Origin: Saccharothrix tamanrassetensis
Lineage (GTDB): Bacteria > Actinomycetota > Actinomycetes > Mycobacteriales > Pseudonocardiaceae
DNA length: 64,000 bases
Direction: 5' to 3'
Assembly (NCBI RefSeq): GCF_014203665.1
Contig: NZ_JACHJN010000001.1
Location: 558,001-622,000, forward strand
The notes under the pieces were generated by a model. The model made no database searches and had not been told where the DNA came from. It saw only the letters and a program-made list of their open reading frames with translations. Below are positions 53,860 through 62,082 of the stretch, in pieces (position 1 is the first letter of the stretch; the number at the start of each line of letters is the position of its first letter). The translations under genes were made by a program, and so were the position numbers.

Positions 53860-56103
53860 CTACCGTCCCGGACGCCAACGTTGGTGCACTGCTTCGGTTT
53901 CGGCGGGTCGGAGCGCGAGCACCGGCCGGGCGCGGCCTCCGGACGGCGGCTTCGCGCTGCCGGCGGCGTGCATCGACGGCCAGTGCGCGCCCGGCCCGGT
54001 GTAGCCGAGGTCCGCCGCCGCGTGCAGCGTCCAGGCCGGGTCGTACAGGTGGGCTCGACCGACCGCGATCAGGTCCGCACGACCCGCGAGCAGGATGGAG
54101 TTCGCGTCGTCGTAGGTGGAGATGCCGCCGACCGCGATCGTGGGAACGCCGGTCGCGGCACGGATGCGGTCGGCGAACGGCGTCTGGTAGCTGCGTCCGT
54201 AGGCGGGTCGCTCGTGCGGCACGACCTCACCGCTGGACACGTCGATCGCGTCCACGCCGCGTTCCGCGAAGGCGGCGGCGATGTGCACGGCGTCGTCGAC
54301 CGTGGTGCCGCCGGGTGCCCAGTCCACGGCGGAGATCCTGGCCAGCAGCGGCTTGTGCGCCGGCCACGCCGCGCGAACGGCGTCCACCACCGCGAGCGGG
54401 AACCGCAAGCGGCCGTCGAGCCCCGCGCCGTAGCGATCGACGCGCTGGTTGGTGAGCGGTGAGATGAAGGTGGACAGCAGGAAACCGTGGCCCGCCTGGA
54501 GTTCGAGGACGTCGAAGCCGGCGGCGTCGGCCCGGACCGCCGCGGCGGCGAAGTCCTCGGCGATCGAGTGCAGCTCGGCGGCACCGAGTCCGGAGGGGGT
54601 GGCGTTGCTCCGGCAGCCCTTCCGGCCTGAGTGGCTGAGCTGCACGCCGATCGCGGCCCCGCTGTGCTCGTGCACGGCGTCGGTGATGCGCCGCCACGCC
54701 TCGGCCTGCTCGTCGTCGTAGAGGCCCGCGCAGCCGGCCGTCACCCGGCCGTCGGCGCTGACCGCTGTCATCCCGGTGAGCACCAGACCCGCACCGCCCA
54801 GCGCTTTTCCGGCCAGGTGCAGGAGTTCGGCGTCGCCGGGCACGCCGTTCTCCGCGCGGTCGATCGCGATCGGTGCGGCGACGGCCCGGTTGCGGAGTGT
54901 CAGCCCGCGCAGGGTGTAGGGCTGGAACAGCGGCGGTGTGGGGTGCTCGCCGGAGAACCAGCGGTCCAGTGCGGCGATGTACTCCGGATCGCGCAGCCGC
55001 AGGTTGTCGTAGGTGACGCGCCGGCTGCGGGTCAGCAGGTTGAACGCGAACTGCTCCGGCTGCTGGCCGATGGCGTGCTCGATGGTCTCGAACCACTCCA
55101 GGCTGGCCTGCGCGGCCCGTTGGGTGGACTCCACGACCGGCCTGCGCGCTGCCTCGTAGTGGTCCAGCGCGGCGTCGAGGTCCTGCGGGCTCTGGATGGC
55201 GGCGGCCAGGGCGAGCGCGTCCTCCATGGCCAGCTTGGTGCCGGAGCCGATGGAGAAGTGCGCGGTGTGCGCGGCGTCGCCGAGCAGCACGAGGTTGCCG
55301 TGCCGCCAGGTCGCGTTGCGGACCGTGGTGAACCGGACCCACTTGGAGTTGTTGGTCAGCAACGAACTCCCGTCGAGGAAGTCGCCGAGCAGGTCGGCGC
55401 ACCACGCCACGCTCTCCTCGTCGCTCTGCCCCGGCGGTAGGTCACGCGCGGCCCGGTTCGCGAAACCCGCCGCACGCCAGGTGTTCTCCGGCAGCTCCAC
55501 GATGAACGTGCTGCGCTCGCCGCTGAACGGGTACGCGTGCACCTGGACCGGGCCGAACTTCGTCTCCCGCACGATGAACGTGAACGCTTCGAGCGCCCGG
55601 TCCGTGGCCAGCCACATGTAGCGGCAGTTGCGCTCGTCCAACGACGGCCGGAACACGTCGGCGTACTTGGCGCGGGTCGCCGAGTTCACCCCGTCCGCCG
55701 CCACCACCAGGTCGTAGTCCCGGCCGAGCTCGTCGGGCGAGGGCGCGAGGGCGGAGAACCCGAGGTCCACGCCCAGTTCCCGGCAACGGCGTTGGAGGAT
55801 TTCGAGCAGCCGCTTGCGCTCGATCGCCGCGAACCCGTGCCCGCCGGAGGTCTGCACGGTGCCCCGGTAGTGGATGTCGATGTCGCTCCACCGCGCGAAC
55901 TCCGCCTCCAGGGCGGCGGCGATCACCGGGTCCGCGCCGGCGATGCCGTCCAGCGTCTCGTCGGAGAACACCACGCCGAATCCGAACGTGTCGTCGGCGG
56001 CGTTGCGCTCCCAGACGGTGATCTCCCGCCGGGGGTCGAGCCGCTTGGCCAGCGCCGCGAAGTACAGCCCACCGGGTCCGCCGCCGACGACCGCGATCCT
56101 CAT
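53860..56103 (-). CDS. Bifunctional salicylyl-CoA 5-hydroxylase / flavin oxidoreductase
   Basis: 747 residues in two domains. 1-380: class A flavoprotein hydroxylase with VVGGGPGGLYFAALAKRL, FGFGVVFSDETLDGI and the second FAD motif LLGDAAHTAHFSIGSGTKLAMEDA. 390-735: Old-yellow-enzyme/NADH:flavin oxidoreductase with SHSGRKGC, AGFDVLELQAGHGFLLSTFISPLTNQR and VGRAHLYDPAW. This fusion is known for salicylyl-CoA 5-hydroxylase (SdgC) and 2-aminobenzoyl-CoA monooxygenase/reductase. The adjacent thioesterase and gentisate dioxygenase favour salicylyl-CoA to gentisyl-CoA. ATG overlaps the thioesterase stop. Confidence 0.92.
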   Translation of the reverse strand: MRIAVVGGGPGGLYFAALAKRLDPRREITVWERNAADDTFGFGVVFSDETLDGIAGADPVIAAALEAEFARWSDIDIHYRGTVQTSGGHGFAAIERKRLLEILQRRCRELGVDLGFSALAPSPDELGRDYDLVVAADGVNSATRAKYADVFRPSLDERNCRYMWLATDRALEAFTFIVRETKFGPVQVHAYPFSGERSTFIVELPENTWRAAGFANRAARDLPPGQSDEESVAWCADLLGDFLDGSSLLTNNSKWVRFTTVRNATWRHGNLVLLGDAAHTAHFSIGSGTKLAMEDALALAAAIQSPQDLDAALDHYEAARRPVVESTQRAAQASLEWFETIEHAIGQQPEQFAFNLLTRSRRVTYDNLRLRDPEYIAALDRWFSGEHPTPPLFQPYTLRGLTLRNRAVAAPIAIDRAENGVPGDAELLHLAGKALGGAGLVLTGMTAVSADGRVTAGCAGLYDDEQAEAWRRITDAVHEHSGAAIGVQLSHSGRKGCRSNATPSGLGAAELHSIAEDFAAAAVRADAAGFDVLELQAGHGFLLSTFISPLTNQRVDRYGAGLDGRLRFPLAVVDAVRAAWPAHKPLLARISAVDWAPGGTTVDDAVHIAAAFAERGVDAIDVSSGEVVPHERPAYGRSYQTPFADRIRAATGVPTIAVGGISTYDDANSILLAGRADLIAVGRAHLYDPAWTLHAAADLGYTGPGAHWPSMHAAGSAKPPSGGRARPVLALRPAETEAVHQRWRPGR

Positions 56104-56642
56104 CGGCCGCCCACTTCCGCCGGGCCGCCCGCCGAACTCGCGCCGCCCGGCGAACTCGTGCCGTCCACTGCGGTTGTGCCGCCGACCGGACTCGTGCCGC
56201 CCACCGCAGTCGCGCCACCCGCCGGACCGGTGCCGTCCGGTGCCGAGCCGCCCAGTTCCGCACGGACGTCGTCGGGCCACGGCGTGGCGCCGGGCGCGCC
56301 CGGTGCCACGTGCGCGACGACCATGCTGCCTTCGGCGGCGACGCCCGACTCGCCGTGCACGGTGAACTCGTACCGCAGCGAGGTCCGCCCCAGCCCGGCG
56401 ATGCGCAACCGGGTCCGCACCGGCTCGCCGAACCACAGCCGGGACCGGTAGTCCACCTCGTGCCGCACCCTCGGCGTGCGCCCGAACAGGCGGGCGAGCC
56501 CGTGGCGGCGCAGCAGTTCCGCTTCCGCCTGCTCCACCCACCGCAGGATCGCGGAGTGGTGCTGGTGGCCCGCCGCGTCGGTGTCGTGCCACTCGACCCG
56601 GCGTTCGATCGTCACTTCGAGGCCCTGCGTGGAATCCGCCAT
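56100..56642 (-). CDS. Hotdog-fold acyl-CoA thioesterase with repeat tail
   Basis: 180 residues. 4-hydroxybenzoyl-CoA thioesterase-like start RRVEWHDTDAAGHQHHSAIL with the catalytic Asp, then WVEQAEAELLRRHGL and RVRHEVDYRSRLWFGEPV. It would release gentisate from gentisyl-CoA. The last 45 residues are a low-complexity Gly/Thr/Ala tail made of six-residue repeats. ATG 56642 after GGAGGAG; an overlapping GTG one codon earlier is possible. First gene of the minus-strand half of the island. Confidence 0.88.
   Translation of the reverse strand: MADSTQGLEVTIERRVEWHDTDAAGHQHHSAILRWVEQAEAELLRRHGLARLFGRTPRVRHEVDYRSRLWFGEPVRTRLRIAGLGRTSLRYEFTVHGESGVAAEGSMVVAHVAPGAPGATPWPDDVRAELGGSAPDGTGPAGGATAVGGTSPVGGTTAVDGTSSPGGASSAGGPAEVGGR
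56112..56237. repeat. 18-bp in-frame tandem repeat (7 units)
   Basis: Encodes DGTGPA, GGATAV, GGTSPV, GGTTAV, DGTSSP, GGASSA, GGPAEV at the thioesterase C-terminus. Confidence 0.8.
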
Positions 56643-56740
56643 CACTGCTCCTCCAGGACTCTTGACACCTCGAACCGTATTGCGCCATGGTGACGCCCGT
56701 CAAGACAACGAGATACCGTACGGAGTGGCGAGGAGCTGCC
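56643..56740. promoter_or_regulatory. Divergent promoter region of the salicylate island
   Basis: 98 bp. It has CTTGAC (56660) and its inverted copy GTCAAG (56699), and two ACCGTA boxes, one in each half. A PaaX-like regulator is encoded in the plus-strand operon and may bind here, but no site is proven. Confidence 0.4.
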
Positions 56741-57850
56741 GTGACGACGTACAGCGATGACGTGCTCGGCCGGGCCCGCGTGACCGACAACGCGGACCTG
56801 CACGCCTACTACGACAAGTTGGCCCGGCTCGACGCCGGCGCGCTGTGGACGATCGCGAACAAGATCGAGCCGTGGTTCCCGCAACCGGAGTCGGTACCGG
56901 TCAAGTGGAGCTACCAGGAGCTGCGACCGCTGGTGCTGGAGGCGCTGCGGCTGGTCAGCGGCGACGACGCGGGCCGTCGGGTGGTCGCGCTCTACAACCC
57001 CAGGCGGCGGGACATCGCGGCCACCGTCGGCCTGCTCTACAGCGGGCTCCAGATCATGGGGCCGGGCGAGTCGATGACCGCGCACCGGCACCAGGCCGCC
57101 GCCCTGCGGTTCGTCCTGGAGGGCACCGGGGCGTGGACGATCGTGGACGGCCAGAAGCTCAAGGTGGGGCCGCGAGACTTCGCCATCACCCCCAACTGGA
57201 CGTGGCACGAGCACGGCAACGAGGGCGACGACGGGCCGGTGATCTGGCAGGACGGCCTGGACATCCCGCTGGTCAACGCGTTTGATGCGGGGTTCTACGA
57301 GGTCCACCCCGACGTGTACCAGAAGCAGGAGGGCATCACGAACTCCTCGCTGCACGTCTACGGCGCGGGGCAGCTGCGGCCGTTCGGCGACACGTGGCAC
57401 AAGAACCACTCGCCGCTGCTCGCCTACCCGTGGGAGCCGACCTACGAGGCGTTGCTCAACGCCGCCGAGGCGACCGACGGCTCTCCGTACGACGGCATCA
57501 TCATGGAGTACAGCAACCCGTTGACCGGCGGTTCGGTGATGCCGACGATGAGCGCCCACATGCAGCTGCTGCGTCCGGGTGAGTCGACGCTGGCGCACCG
57601 GCAGGTCGGCTCCAAGATCTACACGGCGGCCAAGGGCAGCGGCACCTCGGTGGTGGCCGGCCAGCGCATCGACTGGACCGAGGGCGACATCTTCTGCGTC
57701 CCGTCCTGGGCGTGGCACGAGCACGCGAACGCGAGCCGTTCCGACGACGCGTGCCTGTTCTCGTTCAACGACTTCCCGGTGATGCGCGCCCTCGGCTTCT
57801 TCCGGGAGGAGGCCTACCCGGACAACGACGGCCACCAGCCGGTCGGCTGA
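56741..57850 (+). CDS. Gentisate 1,2-dioxygenase
   Basis: 369 residues, bicupin. First cupin with SMTAHRHQAAALRFVLEGTGAWTIVDG (His-x-His Fe ligands), NWTWHEHGNEGD; second cupin with STLAHRQVGSKIYTAAKGSG and SWAWHEHAN. Cleaves gentisate to maleylpyruvate. Start GTG 56741 with AGGAG 5 nt upstream, in preference to an upstream in-frame ATG at 56687 that would overlap the promoter region. Leads the plus-strand operon of five genes. Confidence 0.95.
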   Translation: MTTYSDDVLGRARVTDNADLHAYYDKLARLDAGALWTIANKIEPWFPQPESVPVKWSYQELRPLVLEALRLVSGDDAGRRVVALYNPRRRDIAATVGLLYSGLQIMGPGESMTAHRHQAAALRFVLEGTGAWTIVDGQKLKVGPRDFAITPNWTWHEHGNEGDDGPVIWQDGLDIPLVNAFDAGFYEVHPDVYQKQEGITNSSLHVYGAGQLRPFGDTWHKNHSPLLAYPWEPTYEALLNAAEATDGSPYDGIIMEYSNPLTGGSVMPTMSAHMQLLRPGESTLAHRQVGSKIYTAAKGSGTSVVAGQRIDWTEGDIFCVPSWAWHEHANASRSDDACLFSFNDFPVMRALGFFREEAYPDNDGHQPVG

Positions 57851-57875
57851 GCCCCCACCTCAGAACGGAAACCCC

Positions 57876-58751
57876 ATGCTGCTGGTCACCTTCTCCACCG
57901 ACGGCCCTCCCCGCCTCGGCGTGCAACGGGAATCCGACATCGTCGACGTCGCCGCCCTGTCCCCCGACGCCCCCACCTCGCTGTGGGACGTCGTTCGCGG
58001 GGACGCCGCGGACGCGGTCACGGCGTTGCTGTCCGGGCCGATCCCGGAATCCGCGCTCCACCCGATCGACGCCGTCCGCCTGCACGCGCCGCTGCGACCG
58101 GGGAAGATCGTCGGCGTCGGGCTCAACTACACCGAGCACGTCACGGAATCCGCGCGAGCCCTGGACACCGCGCAGGAACTCCCCCAGAAGCCGGTGCTGT
58201 TCTGCAAGCCCTCCACCGCGGTCATCGGCCCCGGCGAGGCGATCGAGCACAACGCGGCGCTGACGTCGCAGCTCGACTGGGAGTGCGAGCTGGCCGTGGT
58301 GATCGGCCGCACGGCGAAGCGGGTGACGCCCGAACGAGCCTTGGACCACGTGTTCGGCTACAGCATCGTCAACGACATCAGCGCCCGTGACCAGCGTCGG
58401 GCGGGGTTGTGGTTCTACTCCAAGGGACAGGACACGTTCGCGCCGTTCGGCCCGGCGATCCGCACCGCCGACGAGATCCCCGACCCGCACGCGCTGGACC
58501 TGTCCCTGCGGGTGAACGGCGAGGTGCGGCAGAAGTCCAGCACCCGGTACATGCTGTTCCGGATCCCCGAGCTGATCGCCGACATCAGTGCCGGCATCAC
58601 GCTGGAACCCGGTGACGTGATCGCCACCGGCACGCCGTCCGGTGTCGGCGCGGGCATGTCGCCGCAGCAGTGGCTGTGGCCGGGTGACGTGGTGGAGGCG
58701 ACCGTGCAGCACATCGGCACGCTGCGCAACCCGGTGGTGGACGTCCGGTGA
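57876..58751 (+). CDS. Fumarylacetoacetate-hydrolase-family acylpyruvase
   Basis: 291 residues. FAH core: KIVGVGLNYTEHV, PVLFCKPSTAVIGPGEAI, DWECELAVVIGRTAKRV (acidic metal ligands), FGYSIVNDISARDQRR, GDVIATGTPSGVGAG. In gentisate pathways it hydrolyses fumarylpyruvate to fumarate plus pyruvate, or maleylpyruvate directly to maleate plus pyruvate. Next to a maleate-isomerase-type gene the second reaction is attractive (inference). GTGA overlap with the next gene. Confidence 0.93.
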   Translation: MLLVTFSTDGPPRLGVQRESDIVDVAALSPDAPTSLWDVVRGDAADAVTALLSGPIPESALHPIDAVRLHAPLRPGKIVGVGLNYTEHVTESARALDTAQELPQKPVLFCKPSTAVIGPGEAIEHNAALTSQLDWECELAVVIGRTAKRVTPERALDHVFGYSIVNDISARDQRRAGLWFYSKGQDTFAPFGPAIRTADEIPDPHALDLSLRVNGEVRQKSSTRYMLFRIPELIADISAGITLEPGDVIATGTPSGVGAGMSPQQWLWPGDVVEATVQHIGTLRNPVVDVR

Positions 58752-59521
58752 ACCGCCCCTACCGGATCGGCCAGATCGTGCCCAGCTCCAACGTGACCAT
58801 GGAGACCGAGGTCCCGGCGATCTTCCGGGCCCGGGAAACCGTTGCGCCCGAACGGTTCACGTTCCACTCCAGCCGGATGCGGATGAAGCGCGTGCGGGCG
58901 GAGGAACTCGCCGCCATGGACGCCGACTCCGGCCGGTGCGCCGCGGAGCTGTCCGACGCACGGGTCGACGTGCTCGGCTACGCCTGCCTGGTGGCCATCA
59001 TGAGCCTCGGCGAGGGCTACCACCGCTTCTCCGAGCGGAAGCTCGCCAAGGTCGCCGAGGAGAACGGCGCGCCCGCGCCGGTGGTCACCAGCGCCGGGGC
59101 CCTGGTCAACGCCTTGCACATCCTGGGTGCCCGCACGATCACCGTGGTCTGCCCCTACGTGAAGCCGTTGACCGAGACCGTGGTCGGCTACCTCCGCGAC
59201 GAGGGCATCGGCGTCACCGACTACACCGCCTTGGAGATCCCCGACAACCTCGACGTGGCGGCGCACGACCCCGAGGCGCTCATCCCGATCGCCGCCGCGC
59301 TGGACCACCGGGACGCGGACGCCATCGTGCTCTCGGCGTGCGTCCAGATGCCGTCGCTCGACTCGATCGAGATCGTGGAGGACGAGTTGGGCAAACCCGT
59401 GCTGTCCGCGTCGATCGCCACCGCGCACCAGCTGATGCGGGCGCTCGACCTGCCCGCCGTCGCACCCGGAGCCGGCACGCTCCTGGCAGGCGGCTACGCG
59501 GAGACCCCGTTCCCCGCCTGA
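58748..59521 (+). CDS. Maleate cis-trans isomerase-type enzyme (Asp/Glu racemase superfamily)
   Basis: 257 residues. The two catalytic cysteines of maleate isomerase are present with the correct spacing of 118: Cys80 in LGYACLVAIMSLGEGYHR and Cys198 in VLSACVQMPSLDSIE. PSSNVTMETE is the conserved N-terminal substrate loop. Converts maleate to fumarate without cofactor. GTG start overlaps the FAH gene. No glutathione- or mycothiol-dependent maleylpyruvate isomerase is encoded in the island, so this gene probably supplies the cis-trans step after hydrolysis. Confidence 0.85.
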   Translation: MNRPYRIGQIVPSSNVTMETEVPAIFRARETVAPERFTFHSSRMRMKRVRAEELAAMDADSGRCAAELSDARVDVLGYACLVAIMSLGEGYHRFSERKLAKVAEENGAPAPVVTSAGALVNALHILGARTITVVCPYVKPLTETVVGYLRDEGIGVTDYTALEIPDNLDVAAHDPEALIPIAAALDHRDADAIVLSACVQMPSLDSIEIVEDELGKPVLSASIATAHQLMRALDLPAVAPGAGTLLAGGYAETPFPA

Positions 59522-59574
59522 TCGCCCGCCCCGGGACTGTTCCGCGTCCGACACTCCGGGAAGGAGTGCTGCCG

Positions 59575-61215
59575 ATGCCCCTGTCACGATCCGCCCACGT
59601 CGACACGTTCTGCCGAGACCACCTCCCGCCGCCGGAGCAGCAGCCCGAGTTCCTGTTCGAGCTGCCCGAGCTGCGCTACCCGGAACGCCTGAACTGCGCC
59701 GAACGGTTGCTGGAGGACGCGATCCGCCGGTTCGGCCCGGACCGGCCGTGCCTGCGCACCGCCACCGAGACCTGGAGCTACGGCGAGCTGGCCCGGCGCA
59801 GCAACCGGATCGCCCGCGTGCTCACCGAGGACTTCGGGGTGCGCCCCGGCAACCGGGTCATGCTGCGCGGCCCCAACAACCCGTGGACGGTGGCCGCCTG
59901 GATGGCCGTCGTCAAGGCCGGCGGTGTCGCGGTGACGGTCATGCCGTTGTTGCGCGCCAGGGAGATCGCCGAGCTCGTGGAGATCACCAGACCGAGCCTG
60001 ATCATCACCGACCACCGGTTCGCGGAGGACGTTCCCACCGGCGGACCTCCGACGCTCGAATACGGCTCCGACGCGTCGACGGACCTGCTCGCGCGGTGCG
60101 AGTCCAAAGAGGACAGCTTCGACTGCGTGGACACGGCTGCCGACGACGTCGTGCTGCTCGCGCCGACGTCGGGCACCACCGGCAGACCCAAGGCCACCAT
60201 GCACTACCACCGCGACGTGCTGGCGTGCGCCGACACGTTCGCCAGGCACGTGCTGAAACCCGAACCCGACGACGTGTTCACCGGGACGCCGCCGATCGGG
60301 TTCACCTTCGGCCTGGGCGGTCTCGTGGTGTTCCCGCTGCACTTCGGGGCGTCGACCCTGCTGCTCGAACGCGCCACCCCCGACGAACTCGCCCAGGCGA
60401 TCGCCGACCACGGCGTGACCGTGCTGTTCACCGCACCCACCGCGTACAAGGCGATGCTCGCCGCGGGGAAGGCCGATGCGCTGGCCGGGCTCCGGCGCTG
60501 CGTGTCCGCCGGCGAGCACCTGCCCGCGTCGACGTGGGAGCACTTCCACCAGGCGACCGGGCTGCGCATCATCAACGGCATCGGCGGCACGGAGTTGTTG
60601 CACATCTTCATCTCCGCCGCCGACGACGACATCCGGCCCGGCGCGACCGGCAGGGCGGTGCCGGGCTTCCGCGCCGCCGTCCTGGACGACGACGGCAGTC
60701 CCGTGCCGGACGGTGTGCCGGGCAGGCTGGCGGTGAAGGGGCCGACCGGCTGCCGGTACCTGGCCGACGAACGCCAGCGCCACTACGTGCGGCACGGCTG
60801 GAACGTCACCGGGGACACGTACGTCCGGGACGCTGACGGCTACTTCTGGTTCCAGGCCCGGGACGACGACATGATCATCTCGTCCGGCTACAACATCGCG
60901 GGCCCCGAGGTGGAAGCCGCCCTGCTCGACCACGCCGACGTCGCCGAGACGGCGGTGGTCGGCGCGCCGGACCCGGAGCGGGGTGCGGTCGTGTGCGCGT
61001 TCGTCGTGCTGCGGCCCGGCGTGCCCGGGGATCCGGCCAAGGCCGCCGAACTCCAGGCGTTCGTGAAGAGCGTGATCGCGCCTTACAAGTACCCCCGGCG
61101 GATCGAGTTCGTGTCGGAGCTGCCGAAGACGCCGAGCGGCAAGATCCAGCGGTACCGGCTTCGGGAGCTGGTGGGAGAGCAGGAAATGCGGTCCGGCGAC
61201 GCACTGATACCGTGA
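59575..61215 (+). CDS. Salicylyl-CoA ligase (benzoate-CoA ligase subgroup)
   Basis: 546 residues of the AMP-forming aryl-CoA ligase group: FELPELRYPERLNCAERLL, LLAPTSGTTGRPKATMHYH, PPIGFTFGLGGLVVFPLHFG, GIGGTELLHIFISA, QARDDDMIISSGYNIAGPEVE and the catalytic Lys in TPSGKIQRYRL. The N-terminal pattern and GIGGTE motif match 2-aminobenzoate/benzoate-CoA ligases; context points to salicylate. ATG with GGAAGGAG. First step of the pathway. Confidence 0.9.
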   Translation: MPLSRSAHVDTFCRDHLPPPEQQPEFLFELPELRYPERLNCAERLLEDAIRRFGPDRPCLRTATETWSYGELARRSNRIARVLTEDFGVRPGNRVMLRGPNNPWTVAAWMAVVKAGGVAVTVMPLLRAREIAELVEITRPSLIITDHRFAEDVPTGGPPTLEYGSDASTDLLARCESKEDSFDCVDTAADDVVLLAPTSGTTGRPKATMHYHRDVLACADTFARHVLKPEPDDVFTGTPPIGFTFGLGGLVVFPLHFGASTLLLERATPDELAQAIADHGVTVLFTAPTAYKAMLAAGKADALAGLRRCVSAGEHLPASTWEHFHQATGLRIINGIGGTELLHIFISAADDDIRPGATGRAVPGFRAAVLDDDGSPVPDGVPGRLAVKGPTGCRYLADERQRHYVRHGWNVTGDTYVRDADGYFWFQARDDDMIISSGYNIAGPEVEAALLDHADVAETAVVGAPDPERGAVVCAFVVLRPGVPGDPAKAAELQAFVKSVIAPYKYPRRIEFVSELPKTPSGKIQRYRLRELVGEQEMRSGDALIP

Positions 61216-61219
61216 CGCC

Positions 61220-62080
61220 GTGACGACTGGATCGGGCGAGGCGGGGTTCGCCGACGGCGAGACTTTCACGAAGGCGGCCCAGCCCCGGCAGTTCATCGTG
61301 ACGCTGTACGGACTGTTCTCGCGCGGCCACGGCGGCTGGCTGTCGGTCGCCTCCGTGGTGAGCCTGCTGCGGGAACTCGACATCGACGAGGCCGCCGTGC
61401 GGTCGTCCATCTCACGGCTCAAGCGGCGGGACGTCCTGCAGGCCGAACGCCGCGACGGGACCGCCGGGTACGCGCTGTCCCCGGCGGGCCTGGCCATCCT
61501 CCAGGAGGGCGACCACCGCATCTTCCGCCGCAAGCGGGCGACGTTGGCCGACGGCTGGCTGCTGGCGGTGTTCTCGGTGCCCGAGGCGGAACGCCACAAG
61601 CGGCACCTGCTGCGCTCCCAGCTGAGCAGGCTCGGCTTCGGCACGGCCGCGCCCGGCGTCTGGATCGCGCCCGCCCACCTGCACGAGCCCACCGCCGACA
61701 TCCTGCGCAGCCAGGACCTGCACGGCTACGCGGACCTGTTCCGCGCCGACCACCTGGCGTTCGGCGACCTGGCCACGAAGGTCCGCTCCTGGTGGAACCT
61801 GGACCAGCTGGAGTCGCTGTACTCGTCGTTCCTGACCGAACACGGCCCCGCCCTGGACCGCCACCCGCGCAGGCGGGTGGTCGACGAACGCGAGGCGTTC
61901 GTGGACTACGTCCGCCTGCTCACCGACTGGCGACGCCTGCCGTACCTCGATCCGGGCCTGCCGGAGGAACTGCTCCAACCGGACTGGATCGGCATCCGCG
62001 CGGCCGACCTGTTCTTCACCCTTCAGGACCGACTGGAGGACCCGGCCCGTTCGCACGGCACCCGCACGATCGGCACCTGA
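61220..62080 (+). CDS. PaaX-family transcriptional regulator
   Basis: 286 residues. N-terminal winged helix (FIVTLYGLFSRGHGGWLSV, LDIDEAAVRSSISRLKRRDVL), PaaX central domain (GWLLAVFSVPEAERHKRHLL, SQLSRLGFGTAAPGVWIAP) and C-terminal domain (LPYLDPGLPEELLQPDW). PaaX proteins usually repress aryl-CoA pathways and respond to the CoA thioester; here the likely effector is salicylyl-CoA. GTG start 4 nt after the ligase stop, same operon. Confidence 0.92.
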   Translation: MTTGSGEAGFADGETFTKAAQPRQFIVTLYGLFSRGHGGWLSVASVVSLLRELDIDEAAVRSSISRLKRRDVLQAERRDGTAGYALSPAGLAILQEGDHRIFRRKRATLADGWLLAVFSVPEAERHKRHLLRSQLSRLGFGTAAPGVWIAPAHLHEPTADILRSQDLHGYADLFRADHLAFGDLATKVRSWWNLDQLESLYSSFLTEHGPALDRHPRRRVVDEREAFVDYVRLLTDWRRLPYLDPGLPEELLQPDWIGIRAADLFFTLQDRLEDPARSHGTRTIGT

Positions 62081-62082
62081 GG

